Shown in pieces: positions 1 to 9,021 of a stretch of DNA of 64,000 nucleotides. The stretch covers positions 1 to 64,000 of the forward strand of contig CANMAW010000004.1 in assembly GCA_947495915.1 (NCBI GenBank). Reading direction: 5' to 3'. The notes beneath the pieces are model-generated. The model had not been told where the DNA came from, searched no databases, and saw only the letters and a list, made by a program, of their open reading frames with translations. The position numbers were made by a program, and so were the translations under genes. Source of the stretch: Maribacter algarum (ex Lu et al. 2025) (nom. illeg.). Its GTDB lineage: Bacteria; Bacteroidota; Bacteroidia; Flavobacteriales; Flavobacteriaceae. Within the stretch, counting starts at the first letter, position 1; every line of letters starts with the position of its first letter.

Positions 1-200
1 ATTAAAATTCCTTTTTCCACATATTTATTTCCGTTATATTCTCCGTTAAATGTAATCGGGCTATTTTCTTTCCAATCTGATTCAATATTCGCTCCGAAAA
101 AATATTTCTTCGCTATCTCTGGTGTTACTAAAGCATTCCAAACTTTTGAAACAGGAGCGTTAATTTTGATTGTAGTATTTGATATATGTTCTCGGTTCAT
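1..200 (-). CDS. AHSA1/SRPBCC-family protein (5' part only)
   Basis: The minus strand opens with ATG at 200 and stays open for 66 codons to the window edge, so the C-terminal part lies outside. The visible protein includes TIKINAPVSKVWNALVTPE followed by a YFFGANIESDWKENSP segment. This is the usual N-terminus of activator-of-Hsp90-ATPase homologue 1 / SRPBCC proteins, small helix-grip folds that bind hydrophobic ligands in a cavity. The ligand or partner cannot be told from sequence. It is divergent from the propeller gene at 445. Family assignment is good; function is open. Confidence 0.8.
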   Translation of the reverse strand, partial: MNREHISNTTIKINAPVSKVWNALVTPEIAKKYFFGANIESDWKENSPITFNGEYNGNKYVEKGIL

Positions 201-444
201 TTTTTTAATGTATGGTAACTTGTTATATCGGGACTAATATACTCGTTTATCACATTTTATGTCAGTATAACGAGACATTTAATGTAGTTTTTATCAACAC
301 CACTTCCCTTCCTCTTAACATGCTTTTAAGAATTCACCACTAAAGTTTTCCCTACATTTAACCGACTAATTAAAATAAGGTAAAAGAGCAATTGGCTCTG
401 GGTGTTAAAGTACCTTCAACGCTTACCCCATTGCACTTTGCCTT
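201..444. other. divergent intergenic region
   Basis: No coding signal is seen between the divergent AHSA1 and propeller genes. Just before the start codon at 445 is CACTTTG followed by CCTT, which resembles the TTTG part of a Bacteroidota -7 box and would give a very short leader. An imperfect dyad (CTTGTTATA at 219-227 and TATAACGAG at 266-274, one mismatch) is present, but its 38-nt loop makes it weak. Confidence 0.35.
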
Positions 445-3400
445 ATGAACAAACTAAAACTGAACACCTTGAAAAAACTACTACTTTCAGTGGTCTTGCT
501 CTTGACAGCAATACCACTTATTTCCCAAAATTTTAACATGAACCTGGTACAAGACCTGAAACCTCGTAACATCGGGCCTGGCGGTATGAGTGGTCGTGTT
601 ACGGCTATTGATGCCGTACATGCAAACCCTGATATTATGTATGTGGGTACAGCATCGGGCGGCGTTTGGAAATCGACTTCTGGCGGCATTAAATGGAAAC
701 CCATATTCGATGAAGAACTCACTGCTTCTGTTGGTGCTTTGGCCATTCAACAATCAAACCCTTCAGTTATTTGGGTGGGTACCGGTGAAGGCAACCCGCG
801 AAATAGCTTGAATGGTGGTTTTGGCGTATACAAATCATTAGACGGTGGTAAAACCTGGCGGGCCATGGGCCTCACCAATACCCGTCATATTCACCGAATT
901 AAAATTGACCCCACTGACCCAAATACGGTCTACGTTGGTGCCATCGGATCGCCATGGGGTGAACATGAAGAACGCGGGGTGTTTAAAACTACTGATGGTG
1001 GTGAAAACTGGGAGAGAGTATTGTTTGTGAACAACAAAACCGGGGTGGCCGATTTAATTATGGACCCCACCAACCCCAACAAGTTAATTGCTGCCATGTG
1101 GGAGCATAAAAGAGAACCCTGGTTCTTTAATTCTGGAGGGAAAGGTAGCGGACTTTACATGACCCACGATGGTGGTAAAAACTGGAAGAAACTAACCGAA
1201 GAAGATGGCTTACCTAAAGGAGATTTAGGTCGTATTGGGGTTGCTATTGCACCTTCAAAACCCAATGTGGTGTATGCCCTCATTGAAGCGAAAAAGAATG
1301 CGCTTTACAAATCAGAAGATGGCGGTTTTAAATGGAAAAAAATAAATGATAAAGCAGATATCGGAAACCGACCTTTCTACTATTCTGAAATTTATGTAGA
1401 TCCAGAAAATGAAAATCGCGTGTATTCAGTTTTTACCTTTATTAATGTTTCAGAAGATGGGGGTAAAAACTTTAAACAACTCATGAATGCCTATGGTAAC
1501 GATGTCACCAATGGTGTGCACCCCGATCACCATGCCTTTTGGATTCACCCCGATAACGGACAATTTATTCTAAACGGAAATGATGGCGGATTCAATATTT
1601 CAAAAGATGGTGGTAAATCATGGCGCTTTATTGGTAATATTCCGGTGGCGCAGTTTTATCATATTGCGACAGATAATGAGTTTCCGTATAACGTTTATGG
1701 GGGCATGCAAGACAATGGTTCGTGGCGAGGCCCTGCTTATGTTTGGAAAAGACAGGGTATTCGCAACAGCTATTGGCAAGAAATAAGTTTTGGTGATGGT
1801 TTTGATGTGGTTCCTGATTTAGAAAATTCACAGTACGGCTATACCATGAGCCAACAGGGTTTTGTACAACGCTATGATCATATTACGGGTAATAATTACA
1901 TCGTACGCCCTACCCCACCTGACGCAACTACAAAACTTCGTTTCAACTGGAATGCCGCTATTGGTCAAGATCCTTTTGATGCGAGCACCGTTTATTTTGG
2001 AAGTCAATTTGTACACAAGAGTACGGATAAAGGGTTAACATGGTCGGTTATTTCTCCTGATTTAACGACCAACGATCCTGAAAAGCAAAAACAAAGTGAA
2101 AGTGGTGGTTTAAGTATGGATGCCACCGGAGCAGAAAACCATACCACCATTTTAGTTATAGAGCCCTCTCCTATTGAAAAAGATATGTTATGGACGGGTT
2201 CTGACGATGGTCGCGTGCATTATACCCAAAATGGAGGAGCCGATTGGATTGACGTCACAAAAAACATCAAAGGTTTACCGGCCGGAAGTTGGATTCCGCA
2301 AATAAAAGCTTCGAACAAAAATAAAGGGGAAGCCTTACTTATCGCCAATGATTACCGACGATTCAATTACACGCCCTATGCCTACCGTACCAAAAACTAC
2401 GGTAAAACTTGGGAGCGTATCGTAGATGGTACTGATGTGCAGAGCTATGCCCTTTCGATTGTTGAAGATCCTGAAAATGCAAACTTATTGTTTTTAGGTA
2501 CTGATGACGGCCTATACATTTCTTTCGATGGCGCTACCTCGTGGCAAAAATGGACGGAAGGTTTTCCAACCGTATCTACTAAAGATTTGGTGATTCACCC
2601 CAGAGAACATGATTTGGTGATTGGCACCTTTGGCCGTGCAGCTTGGGTATTAGACGATATTCGCCCTTTAAGAGCAATTGCCGCTGATCGAACAATTCTG
2701 AATGCTGAAGCAAAATTATTTACCCCGCCAACAGCATATCAAGCTGCCATACAACAACCCACAGGAAGTCGTTTTGGTGGCGATGCCTTATACAATGCAG
2801 AAAATCGCAAGCTAGGTGCAATGATTACTTATTTTATTAAGGAAGGAAAGAAAAAATCAGCCAAGTCTGAGAAAAAAGATGATGCTGAAATTGAAGAAGA
2901 AGAAGAAGAAGAAGACAGCACTAAAGAAGCTAAAAAAGAATTAACAGGTATTCAGAAAAAAGACTCCATTCAATTTGAGTTCTTAAACGGAGGCCAAGTC
3001 ATTCGTACCCTAAAATTTAAAACGCCTGAGAAGGCTGGTTTTCATAGAATTTATTGGTCAATGGATGAAAAAGGACCCGATAGACCTTCGCGTAAAATCA
3101 GCAAACGTAAAGGCGAACGCGGTGGTCGAAGGGTAAAACCTGGTACCTATAACGTACGAATGAGTTTTGGTGATGTTTCTGAAGAAACGATGATAACCGT
3201 AAAGTCTGACCCTCGCTTAAAAGTTGATGAAAATTCAACAAATGAGATTTATGAGGCTTCCAGTAAAATTGCAGTCATGACACAAACGGCTGCTGATGCT
3301 GTGAAACAACTCAATGAAAGCAAAAATGTAGCGAATAAGTATTCCAAAGAGCTTAAAGAATTAGACAAGAAAAAGTATAAAGATCAAATCAAAGCATCTG

Positions 3401-3714
3401 CAGACATCGTAAAAGCAATAGATGCTGTGATTGCACTTTATATTGGCAAAGAAGATAAACGACAGGGTATTACGAGAAATCCTGAAACTAACGTCATGCA
3501 ACGTATCGGCAATGCTAGTTATTATACGCAAACACGTCAAACCGGACTCACCAGTACCGAAAAGCAATTGATCGCATTTGCTGAAACGGATTTAAAAAGT
3601 GCCTTAGAGGCGACCAATACCTTTTTTACAGATAAATGGAAGACCTATAGAACCAGTATTGAGGCTTTAGAAGTTTCTCCATTTAAGGAAATAAAAACCT
3701 TTAGTATGAAATAA
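445..3714 (+). CDS. secreted VPS10/sortilin-like Asp-box beta-propeller protein
   Basis: A 1089-residue protein that starts with a Sec signal peptide (residues 1-28, hydrophobic LLLSVVLLLTAIPLIS). It carries many Asp-box turns of the S-x-D-G-G-x-T-W type, for example KSLDGGKTW, KTTDGGENW, MTHDGGKNW and ISKDGGKSW, spread through the first ~750 residues. That is the signature of BNR/sortilin-type seven- to ten-bladed propellers. After the propeller comes a Lys/Glu-rich linker with seven consecutive GAA-encoded Glu residues, then a helical C-terminal part (from ~900). Such proteins are often annotated as glycosyl hydrolases, but no catalytic set is evident here. It sits just upstream of an S9 peptidase, so a role in extracellular polymer or peptide handling is possible but inferred. 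Confidence 0.85.
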   Translation: MNKLKLNTLKKLLLSVVLLLTAIPLISQNFNMNLVQDLKPRNIGPGGMSGRVTAIDAVHANPDIMYVGTASGGVWKSTSGGIKWKPIFDEELTASVGALAIQQSNPSVIWVGTGEGNPRNSLNGGFGVYKSLDGGKTWRAMGLTNTRHIHRIKIDPTDPNTVYVGAIGSPWGEHEERGVFKTTDGGENWERVLFVNNKTGVADLIMDPTNPNKLIAAMWEHKREPWFFNSGGKGSGLYMTHDGGKNWKKLTEEDGLPKGDLGRIGVAIAPSKPNVVYALIEAKKNALYKSEDGGFKWKKINDKADIGNRPFYYSEIYVDPENENRVYSVFTFINVSEDGGKNFKQLMNAYGNDVTNGVHPDHHAFWIHPDNGQFILNGNDGGFNISKDGGKSWRFIGNIPVAQFYHIATDNEFPYNVYGGMQDNGSWRGPAYVWKRQGIRNSYWQEISFGDGFDVVPDLENSQYGYTMSQQGFVQRYDHITGNNYIVRPTPPDATTKLRFNWNAAIGQDPFDASTVYFGSQFVHKSTDKGLTWSVISPDLTTNDPEKQKQSESGGLSMDATGAENHTTILVIEPSPIEKDMLWTGSDDGRVHYTQNGGADWIDVTKNIKGLPAGSWIPQIKASNKNKGEALLIANDYRRFNYTPYAYRTKNYGKTWERIVDGTDVQSYALSIVEDPENANLLFLGTDDGLYISFDGATSWQKWTEGFPTVSTKDLVIHPREHDLVIGTFGRAAWVLDDIRPLRAIAADRTILNAEAKLFTPPTAYQAAIQQPTGSRFGGDALYNAENRKLGAMITYFIKEGKKKSAKSEKKDDAEIEEEEEEEDSTKEAKKELTGIQKKDSIQFEFLNGGQVIRTLKFKTPEKAGFHRIYWSMDEKGPDRPSRKISKRKGERGGRRVKPGTYNVRMSFGDVSEETMITVKSDPRLKVDENSTNEIYEASSKIAVMTQTAADAVKQLNESKNVANKYSKELKELDKKKYKDQIKASADIVKAIDAVIALYIGKEDKRQGITRNPETNVMQRIGNASYYTQTRQTGLTSTEKQLIAFAETDLKSALEATNTFFTDKWKTYRTSIEALEVSPFKEIKTFSMK

Positions 3715-3799
3715 CATTTACACCTGCTACTGTGCTGTCTACGCCCTTATTTGTTAACAGAACATGAGTAGGTTATGCATAACAACTAAAACAACTATC

Positions 3800-5743
3800 A
3801 TGAAAAAAATGCTTGCAATTGCCTGTATAGCCTTTATTTGGGGCTGTAAAGAAGAAAAACCTGCAGCAACTTCTATTGCAGAAACCATGAAGACATATAC
3901 CATCGAACAAATGATGAATAATGAGTCTATTGGAGGGGGGAGCTTTTCAGCTGACAAATCAAAACTTTTAATTTCGAGCAATCGCTCTGGTATTTATAAT
4001 ATGTATACCGTACCAACTGCAGGTGGCGAATTAACGCCGATTACACAATCTGATAGCTCTTCAGTATTTGGTATTTCTTATTTTCCAAATGATGACCGTG
4101 TACTTTTTCGCATGGATGGCAATGGTGATGAGATTTATCACATCTACCTACGTGATGTTGATGGAACACAAAAAGACTTAACGCCTGATGAAGGCAAACG
4201 TGCTAGCTTCTACGGCTGGACGGAAGACAAAAAAGGCTTTCTCTATACCTCGAACAAAAGAGACGATCGTTTCACCGATCTCTACGAAATAGATTTAGAG
4301 ACGTTTACACCGAAACTCTTATATCAAAATAATGACGGTTACTTTTTAGGTTCATTATCAAAAGACAAAAAGTACTTGCCTTTAATTAAACCGATCAACA
4401 CGAACGATTCTGATCTGTTTTTATACGGAATGAATGATAAATCACTCGTAAAGATCAATAGCACCCAAAGTGGTAATAGTCCTGAAGATTTTTCTCCTGA
4501 CGGAACGGCTTTGTATTACACCTCTGATGATGGCAATGAGTTTTCACAATTGATGAAATACGATATCGCCAACAAAACCAGTGAAAAGGTAATGACCAAA
4601 AGCTGGGATATTATGGGCTCATACTTCACTGAAAATGGCACGTATCAAGTAACCTATATCAATGAAGATGCTAAAAATGTCATTGAAGTTCTTGATGTAG
4701 CTTCAGGCAAACCATTAGATTTACCTTCCTTTGATGGTATGGATATTACCAATGTGGGATTTTCAAGAGATGAAAAACAGATGCGTTTTTACGCTGGAGG
4801 TTCTCACACGCCATCGAACTTGTATGTGTATGATTTAGAATCTAAAAAACAAACGAAATTAACTGATGTTTTAAATGATGAAATTCAAGCGCAAGATATG
4901 GTTCGCGCATCGGTGGTACGTTACAAGTCATTTGATGGCTTAGAAATTCCTGCTATTTATTACCTACCCCATCAAGCAAGTGCCGAAACAAAAGTACCCG
5001 CAATGGTTTGGGTGCATGGCGGACCTGGTGGACAATCACGTCAAGGCTTCAGTTCTTTTATTCAGTACATGGTGAATCATGGCTATGCTGTTCTTGCTGT
5101 AAATAACAGAGGAAGTAGTGGTTATGGCAAAACCTTTTATCAAATGGATGATTTAAATCACGGGGATAAAGATTTGAAAGATTGTGTTGCCGGTAAAGAT
5201 TGGCTGGCGCAACAGCCAGAAATTGATGCAGAAAAAATTGGAATTATAGGAGGTTCTTATGGTGGATATATGACCATGGCAGCCTTAACCTTTACACCTG
5301 AAGAGTTTGATGTTGGTGTAAACTTGTTTGGTGTCACCAACTGGATTCGTACCCTACGTAGCATTCCGCCATGGTGGGAAGCGCAGAGGGAAGCCTTATA
5401 CCTAGAATTGGGAGATCCGAATAGTGCTGATTCCGTTCGTTTGCGCGAAATATCTCCACTATTTCATACTGATAAAGTGACCAAACCATTGATTGTATTG
5501 CAAGGTTCTCAAGACCCAAGAGTGCTTCAAGTAGAGTCTGATGAAATCGTAGCTGGTGTTCGTAAAAACGGAGTGCCCGTTGAATACGTATTATTCGAAG
5601 ATGAGGGCCACGGCTTCGTAAAAAAAGAGAATCAAATTAAAGCCTACAGCGAAGCCTTAAAGTTTTTAGATATCCATTTGAAAGGTGACAAAGGCACACC
5701 AATAAAAGATGGTAATCTTAATGATATGAAACCCGACGCATAA
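3800..5743 (+). CDS. S9 family prolyl oligopeptidase, lipoprotein
   Basis: This 647-residue serine peptidase is probably anchored as a lipoprotein. The ATG at 3800 gives a signal peptide ending in FIWGC, while the upstream in-frame ATG at 3764 would only add a polar tail. Residues ~35-370 form a WD40/PD40-like propeller (repeated DG/DD turns such as FSPDGTALYYTSDDG). The C-terminal alpha/beta-hydrolase domain has the nucleophile in GGSYGGYM (Ser486), an Asp in GSQDPR (Asp572) and a His in DEGHGF (His604). These are the triad and order of S9C/DPP-type peptidases. It should cleave peptides exported to or imported into the periplasm. Spacing to the propeller gene is 85 bp. Confidence 0.93.
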   Translation: MKKMLAIACIAFIWGCKEEKPAATSIAETMKTYTIEQMMNNESIGGGSFSADKSKLLISSNRSGIYNMYTVPTAGGELTPITQSDSSSVFGISYFPNDDRVLFRMDGNGDEIYHIYLRDVDGTQKDLTPDEGKRASFYGWTEDKKGFLYTSNKRDDRFTDLYEIDLETFTPKLLYQNNDGYFLGSLSKDKKYLPLIKPINTNDSDLFLYGMNDKSLVKINSTQSGNSPEDFSPDGTALYYTSDDGNEFSQLMKYDIANKTSEKVMTKSWDIMGSYFTENGTYQVTYINEDAKNVIEVLDVASGKPLDLPSFDGMDITNVGFSRDEKQMRFYAGGSHTPSNLYVYDLESKKQTKLTDVLNDEIQAQDMVRASVVRYKSFDGLEIPAIYYLPHQASAETKVPAMVWVHGGPGGQSRQGFSSFIQYMVNHGYAVLAVNNRGSSGYGKTFYQMDDLNHGDKDLKDCVAGKDWLAQQPEIDAEKIGIIGGSYGGYMTMAALTFTPEEFDVGVNLFGVTNWIRTLRSIPPWWEAQREALYLELGDPNSADSVRLREISPLFHTDKVTKPLIVLQGSQDPRVLQVESDEIVAGVRKNGVPVEYVLFEDEGHGFVKKENQIKAYSEALKFLDIHLKGDKGTPIKDGNLNDMKPDA

Positions 5744-5753
5744 GTGTCACACT

Positions 5754-5801
5754 CGAGCGTAGTCGGGTTTAATGTAATTGATATAGGTGCGACTACGCTC
5801 G
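5754..5801. repeat. REP-like palindromic element
   Basis: A perfect 12-bp inverted repeat, CGAGCGTAGTCG at 5754-5765 and CGACTACGCTCG at 5790-5801, lies between the S9 peptidase stop and the DUF2490 start. It is more GC-rich than its surroundings. The GAGCGTAGTCG core resembles the dispersed intergenic palindromes (GAGCGxAGTCGAxx) common in Flavobacteriia. Only one copy is in this window, so dispersal is not shown. It could also act as a weak terminator or mRNA stabiliser. Confidence 0.65.
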
Positions 5802-5824
5802 GCCTTCAAATGAATTTTATTTTA

Positions 5825-6526
5825 ATGAAAAAAATATTTTTACTACTTGCTTTAGTTATTTCAACCAGCATTTATGCCCAAGAAATTGGAGACGACCAAC
5901 TAGGCTCATGGCATATGTACTTTGGAACCAACAAAATTTCTGATAAAGTAAGTATTCATACCGAAGGGCAACTGCGTTATTACGAGCAAGCCGAAAATTT
6001 CAATCAGCTGTTATTACGTACGGGTATAAACTATCATATTAATCCTGATGCTATTGTTACCGGTGGTTATGGTTATATCAGTACAGATGGTACCTTTGAA
6101 GAACCTTTAGATGAAGTAAACGCTATTGAACACCGAATTTTTGAGCAGTTAATTCTTAAAAACCAAGTCGGCCAATTCAAATTTGAACACCGCTATCGTT
6201 TAGAACAACGCTTTATTCGCCGTGGTGACAAAGGGGATGCTAATTACAGCAAAAGCAATGAACATCGGGCACGATATCGTTTACAAGTAACCTTACCGCT
6301 TACCGATATCTTTTTTATTAACGTATACGATGAAATCTTTTTGAATTTACAAGATAACGTATATGGCCAAAACCGACTGTATGCTGCCTTAGGTATTAAT
6401 GTCACCGAAAATCTTAGCGTACAGGCTGGGTATTTGAAAAATCATTTCCCAACAGCAAATTTTGATCGTTTACAGATAGGTGTATTCTATAATCCCGACT
6501 TAAGAGGTATCTTCAAAAAGAACTAG
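5825..6526 (+). CDS. DUF2490 family outer-membrane/periplasmic protein
   Basis: The ATG at 5825 is chosen because it begins a clean signal peptide (MKKIFLLLALVISTSIYAQ); the longer frame from 5744 would translate through the palindrome. The mature part has alternating hydrophobic strands and motifs such as GSWHMYFGTNKIS, HRYRLEQRF, RARYRLQVTLPL and YDEIFLNL. This matches DUF2490, a family of small predicted outer-membrane beta-barrels of unknown function. It is 233 residues, normal for the family. It ends 16 bp before the hydrolase/OsmC gene. Confidence 0.85.
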   Translation: MKKIFLLLALVISTSIYAQEIGDDQLGSWHMYFGTNKISDKVSIHTEGQLRYYEQAENFNQLLLRTGINYHINPDAIVTGGYGYISTDGTFEEPLDEVNAIEHRIFEQLILKNQVGQFKFEHRYRLEQRFIRRGDKGDANYSKSNEHRARYRLQVTLPLTDIFFINVYDEIFLNLQDNVYGQNRLYAALGINVTENLSVQAGYLKNHFPTANFDRLQIGVFYNPDLRGIFKKN

Positions 6527-6542
6527 GGAAAAAATAGAAAAC

Positions 6543-7757
6543 ATGAACTTACAAAAGGTAACATTTCAAAACAAAGAAGGTCAGCATTTAGTGGGTCGAT
6601 TAGAACTTCCGGCAGACCAGCATCCTCATAACTATGTCATATTTGCCCATTGTTTCACCTGCAACAAAAACTTGGCTGCAGTTCGTAATATTGGAAAAGC
6701 ATTGACTTCTAAAGGTTTTGGTGTTTTACGTTTTGATTTTACCGGTTTGGGCGAAAGTGATGGTGATTTTGCCGACACCAATTTCTCAGGCAATGTTGCA
6801 GACCTTCTGGCTGCAGCTGACTACCTTAAAGAAGAGTATGAAGCTCCTGCCCTCCTCATAGGGCATTCATTGGGTGGCGCTGCGGTTATTTTTGCTGCTG
6901 CTCATATTAATTCCGTAAAGGCCGTTGCAACCATAGGGGCACCTTCAAACCCTGATCACGTAGAAAATTTATTCAAAAGTGACTTACCTGAAATTAAGGC
7001 TACTGGTGAAGCGGTCGTAAATTTAGGGGGACGCGATTTTACCATAAAAAAACAGTTTGTTGATGATTTAGAATCGAAGTCATTACCTGAAGTGGCGCAA
7101 CAGCTCAATAAGGCCTTGTTGGTGATGCATTCCCCCCAAGACCTTACCGTAGGTATTAAAAATGCGGAAGAAATTTATAAAGCTGCTCGGCACCCAAAAA
7201 GTTTTGTTTCTTTAGACGGAGCTGATCATTTACTGATGAATAAGAATGATTCGGTCTACGCCGGTGAAGTGATTGCTGGTTGGGCTAAACGATATGTAGA
7301 TATACCTGAGATTAGCCCTTTGAAATCTAATCATCAGGTCGTAGCAAGTTTAGATGCTGAAGACGGCTTTACAACATCAATGAAAGTAGGGTCACATTAT
7401 TTGTTAGCAGATGAACCCACCTCATTCGGTGGTAACGATTTTGGCCCGTCGCCTTATGAATTTGTATCTGCTGGGCTTTCAGCCTGCACGGCAATGACCG
7501 TTCAGATGTATGTGCGACGAAAAAAGTGGCCCTTAGAAAATATAGAAGTTCATACTTCCTATAGCAAAACACACGCCAAAGACTGTGAGAATTGTGAAGC
7601 TGATTCCGCTAAAATCGATACCTTCCATCGTGAAATAAAACTCATGGGAGATTTAGATGACAAGCAAATCACAAGAATTCTACAAATTGCAGATAAATGC
7701 CCGGTACATAAAACTTTACATAGTAAAACCCAAGTAATCACCACACTAATTAATTAA
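6543..7757 (+). CDS. bifunctional alpha/beta hydrolase / OsmC family protein
   Basis: A 404-residue fusion. Residues 1-255 form an alpha/beta hydrolase with the nucleophile elbow GHSLGG (Ser109) and a C-terminal DGADHLL segment carrying the likely catalytic His. Residues ~265-404 are an OsmC/Ohr-like domain with SACTAMTVQMYVRRKKWPL and a second conserved Cys in KCPVHKTL. OsmC proteins reduce organic hydroperoxides with two cysteines. The fusion architecture is a known one, suggesting linked hydrolysis and detoxification of an ester or thioester peroxide, but the substrate is unknown. Cytoplasmic, with no signal peptide. Confidence 0.92.
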   Translation: MNLQKVTFQNKEGQHLVGRLELPADQHPHNYVIFAHCFTCNKNLAAVRNIGKALTSKGFGVLRFDFTGLGESDGDFADTNFSGNVADLLAAADYLKEEYEAPALLIGHSLGGAAVIFAAAHINSVKAVATIGAPSNPDHVENLFKSDLPEIKATGEAVVNLGGRDFTIKKQFVDDLESKSLPEVAQQLNKALLVMHSPQDLTVGIKNAEEIYKAARHPKSFVSLDGADHLLMNKNDSVYAGEVIAGWAKRYVDIPEISPLKSNHQVVASLDAEDGFTTSMKVGSHYLLADEPTSFGGNDFGPSPYEFVSAGLSACTAMTVQMYVRRKKWPLENIEVHTSYSKTHAKDCENCEADSAKIDTFHREIKLMGDLDDKQITRILQIADKCPVHKTLHSKTQVITTLIN

Positions 7758-7762
7758 ACCAC

Positions 7763-8254
7763 ATGCCTTTAAAAAGTGAGCCTTTTGAAATTGCCATTAC
7801 AGGTAATCAACCCTTACTTTTATTGCCGTTAGAAATCATTCAACCCTTTCTTGAGCAAAATCAAAAAAGAGTGAGAGTTATCGCAAGTTTTGAAGGCAAA
7901 AATTTTGAGTTTTACGGAGGCTTTCAGAAACGTCACGGCAACTATTATATGATGTTTGGCAAGCGTTACCAAAAAACCTTAAACATTTTTCCGAATGATT
8001 ATTTTCAGTTGCAATTCTTTGAAGATGAAAGCAAGTACGGGGTAGTAATGCCCGAAGAACTTGACGCAGTTTTACTCAGTGATTATGAAGCCTTTCAAAT
8101 TTTTGATGGCTTTACTGCTGGTAAGAAAAGAGGTATTATTTATATGGTGAGCCGTTACAGAAATCCACAAACGAGAATAGACAAAGCCCTAATAATCTGC
8201 GAAAATTTGAAAAGCGGGGTGCGAAACAATCTTGATTTATTAAAATCATTTTAA
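7763..8254 (+). CDS. YdeI/OmdA-associated family protein with DUF1905-like N-terminus
   Basis: A 163-residue cytoplasmic protein starting 5 bp after the hydrolase/OsmC stop, so probably co-transcribed. The N-terminal ~90 residues resemble the small DUF1905 beta-barrel. The C-terminus, with IYMVSRYRNPQTRIDKALII followed by CENLKSG, matches the YdeI-type bacteriocin-protection / OmpD-associated domain. The molecular role of this family is not settled. I am confident of the C-terminal family and less so of the N-terminal one. Confidence 0.75.
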   Translation: MPLKSEPFEIAITGNQPLLLLPLEIIQPFLEQNQKRVRVIASFEGKNFEFYGGFQKRHGNYYMMFGKRYQKTLNIFPNDYFQLQFFEDESKYGVVMPEELDAVLLSDYEAFQIFDGFTAGKKRGIIYMVSRYRNPQTRIDKALIICENLKSGVRNNLDLLKSF

Positions 8255-8342
8255 TGGTAGTTGACTCAGCCTTAAATTATGATTAACTTTCAGCATTAAT
8301 AACTTCAAGTAAATTATTACAAAACTCACTAAATTAAAACCT

Positions 8343-8942
8343 ATGAAGACAATAAAACTAGCTGCCGCAGTTCTTTTAATTGCTGCATCATACAACTGCA
8401 AAGACTTTAAAAAAGGATATGAAGATGGTAAAAAAGCAGCCGAAGAAGAAGCTGCCGCAGCTGCCAAAGAAGTAACTGAAATAGTCGAGGTAGAAACCAT
8501 CAAGTTTAAAATGGAACCAAAAAGCGACAGTGAGGTAACTGGTGATGTAACCTTTACCGAAGAAGAAGGTAGTGTGAAAATGATTGCCATGCTAACGGGA
8601 TTAACGCCCGGCGAACATGCTATACACATTCATGATAAAGCAGATTGCTCTTCTGCAGATGGTAAATCTACTGGTGGACATTGGAACCCTACAAATACAC
8701 CACACGGCAAATGGGGAGCTGATGAAGGGTACCATAAAGGTGATATTGGCAACTTTATAGCTGATGAATCAGGAAATGCTAAAGTAGAATTTGCTACTGA
8801 AGAATGGTGCATCGGTTGTGATGATGAAACTAAGAATATTGTTGGCAAAGGTGTTATTGTACACCAAGGTGTTGATGATTTTACTTCGCAACCTAGTGGT
8901 GCTGCTGGGGCTCGTGTTAGCTGTACCGGTATTATTAAATGA
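8343..8942 (+). CDS. sodC: Cu/Zn superoxide dismutase, lipoprotein
   Basis: A 199-residue protein with a short signal peptide ending near Cys19 (AASYNC), consistent with a lipoprotein held in the envelope. A helical linker (KKAAEEEAAAAAKE) precedes the dismutase domain. Copper-site histidines are seen in HAIHIHDKADC (about His95 and His97), the bridging/zinc region in GGHWNPTNTPHG and GYHKGDIGN, a further His in VIVHQGVDD, and the disulfide partner Cys in RVSCTGIIK. It would convert superoxide to peroxide in the periplasm. A strong hairpin terminator follows, so it is probably monocistronic. Confidence 0.93.
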   Translation: MKTIKLAAAVLLIAASYNCKDFKKGYEDGKKAAEEEAAAAAKEVTEIVEVETIKFKMEPKSDSEVTGDVTFTEEEGSVKMIAMLTGLTPGEHAIHIHDKADCSSADGKSTGGHWNPTNTPHGKWGADEGYHKGDIGNFIADESGNAKVEFATEEWCIGCDDETKNIVGKGVIVHQGVDDFTSQPSGAAGARVSCTGIIK

Positions 8943-8965
8943 GATAAAAGTTATTTTAATAGCGT

Positions 8966-8990
8966 TAAAGCCACTTTTATAGTGGCTTTA
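8966..8990 (+). terminator. rho-independent terminator after sodC
   Basis: A 10-bp perfect stem (TAAAGCCACT / AGTGGCTTTA) with a 5-nt loop is followed by TTTTTATCTT. It separates sodC from the sigma factor gene. Confidence 0.85.
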
Positions 8991-9021
8991 TTTTTATCTT
9001 ACAAGCGCTATTAGAAAAAGA

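Noticed and set aside
219-274. Dyad upstream of the propeller gene as an operator
   Set aside because: Short imperfect arms with a 38-nt loop are expected by chance in AT-rich DNA.
5744-5824. N-terminal extension of the DUF2490 gene
   Set aside because: The frame is open but translates through the REP-like palindrome and buries the signal peptide; ATG at 5825 is better.
8286-8318. LytTR-type repeats before sodC
   Set aside because: TTTCAGC and TTCAAG lie there, but key positions of the repeat do not match and no -7 box follows at 32 nt.
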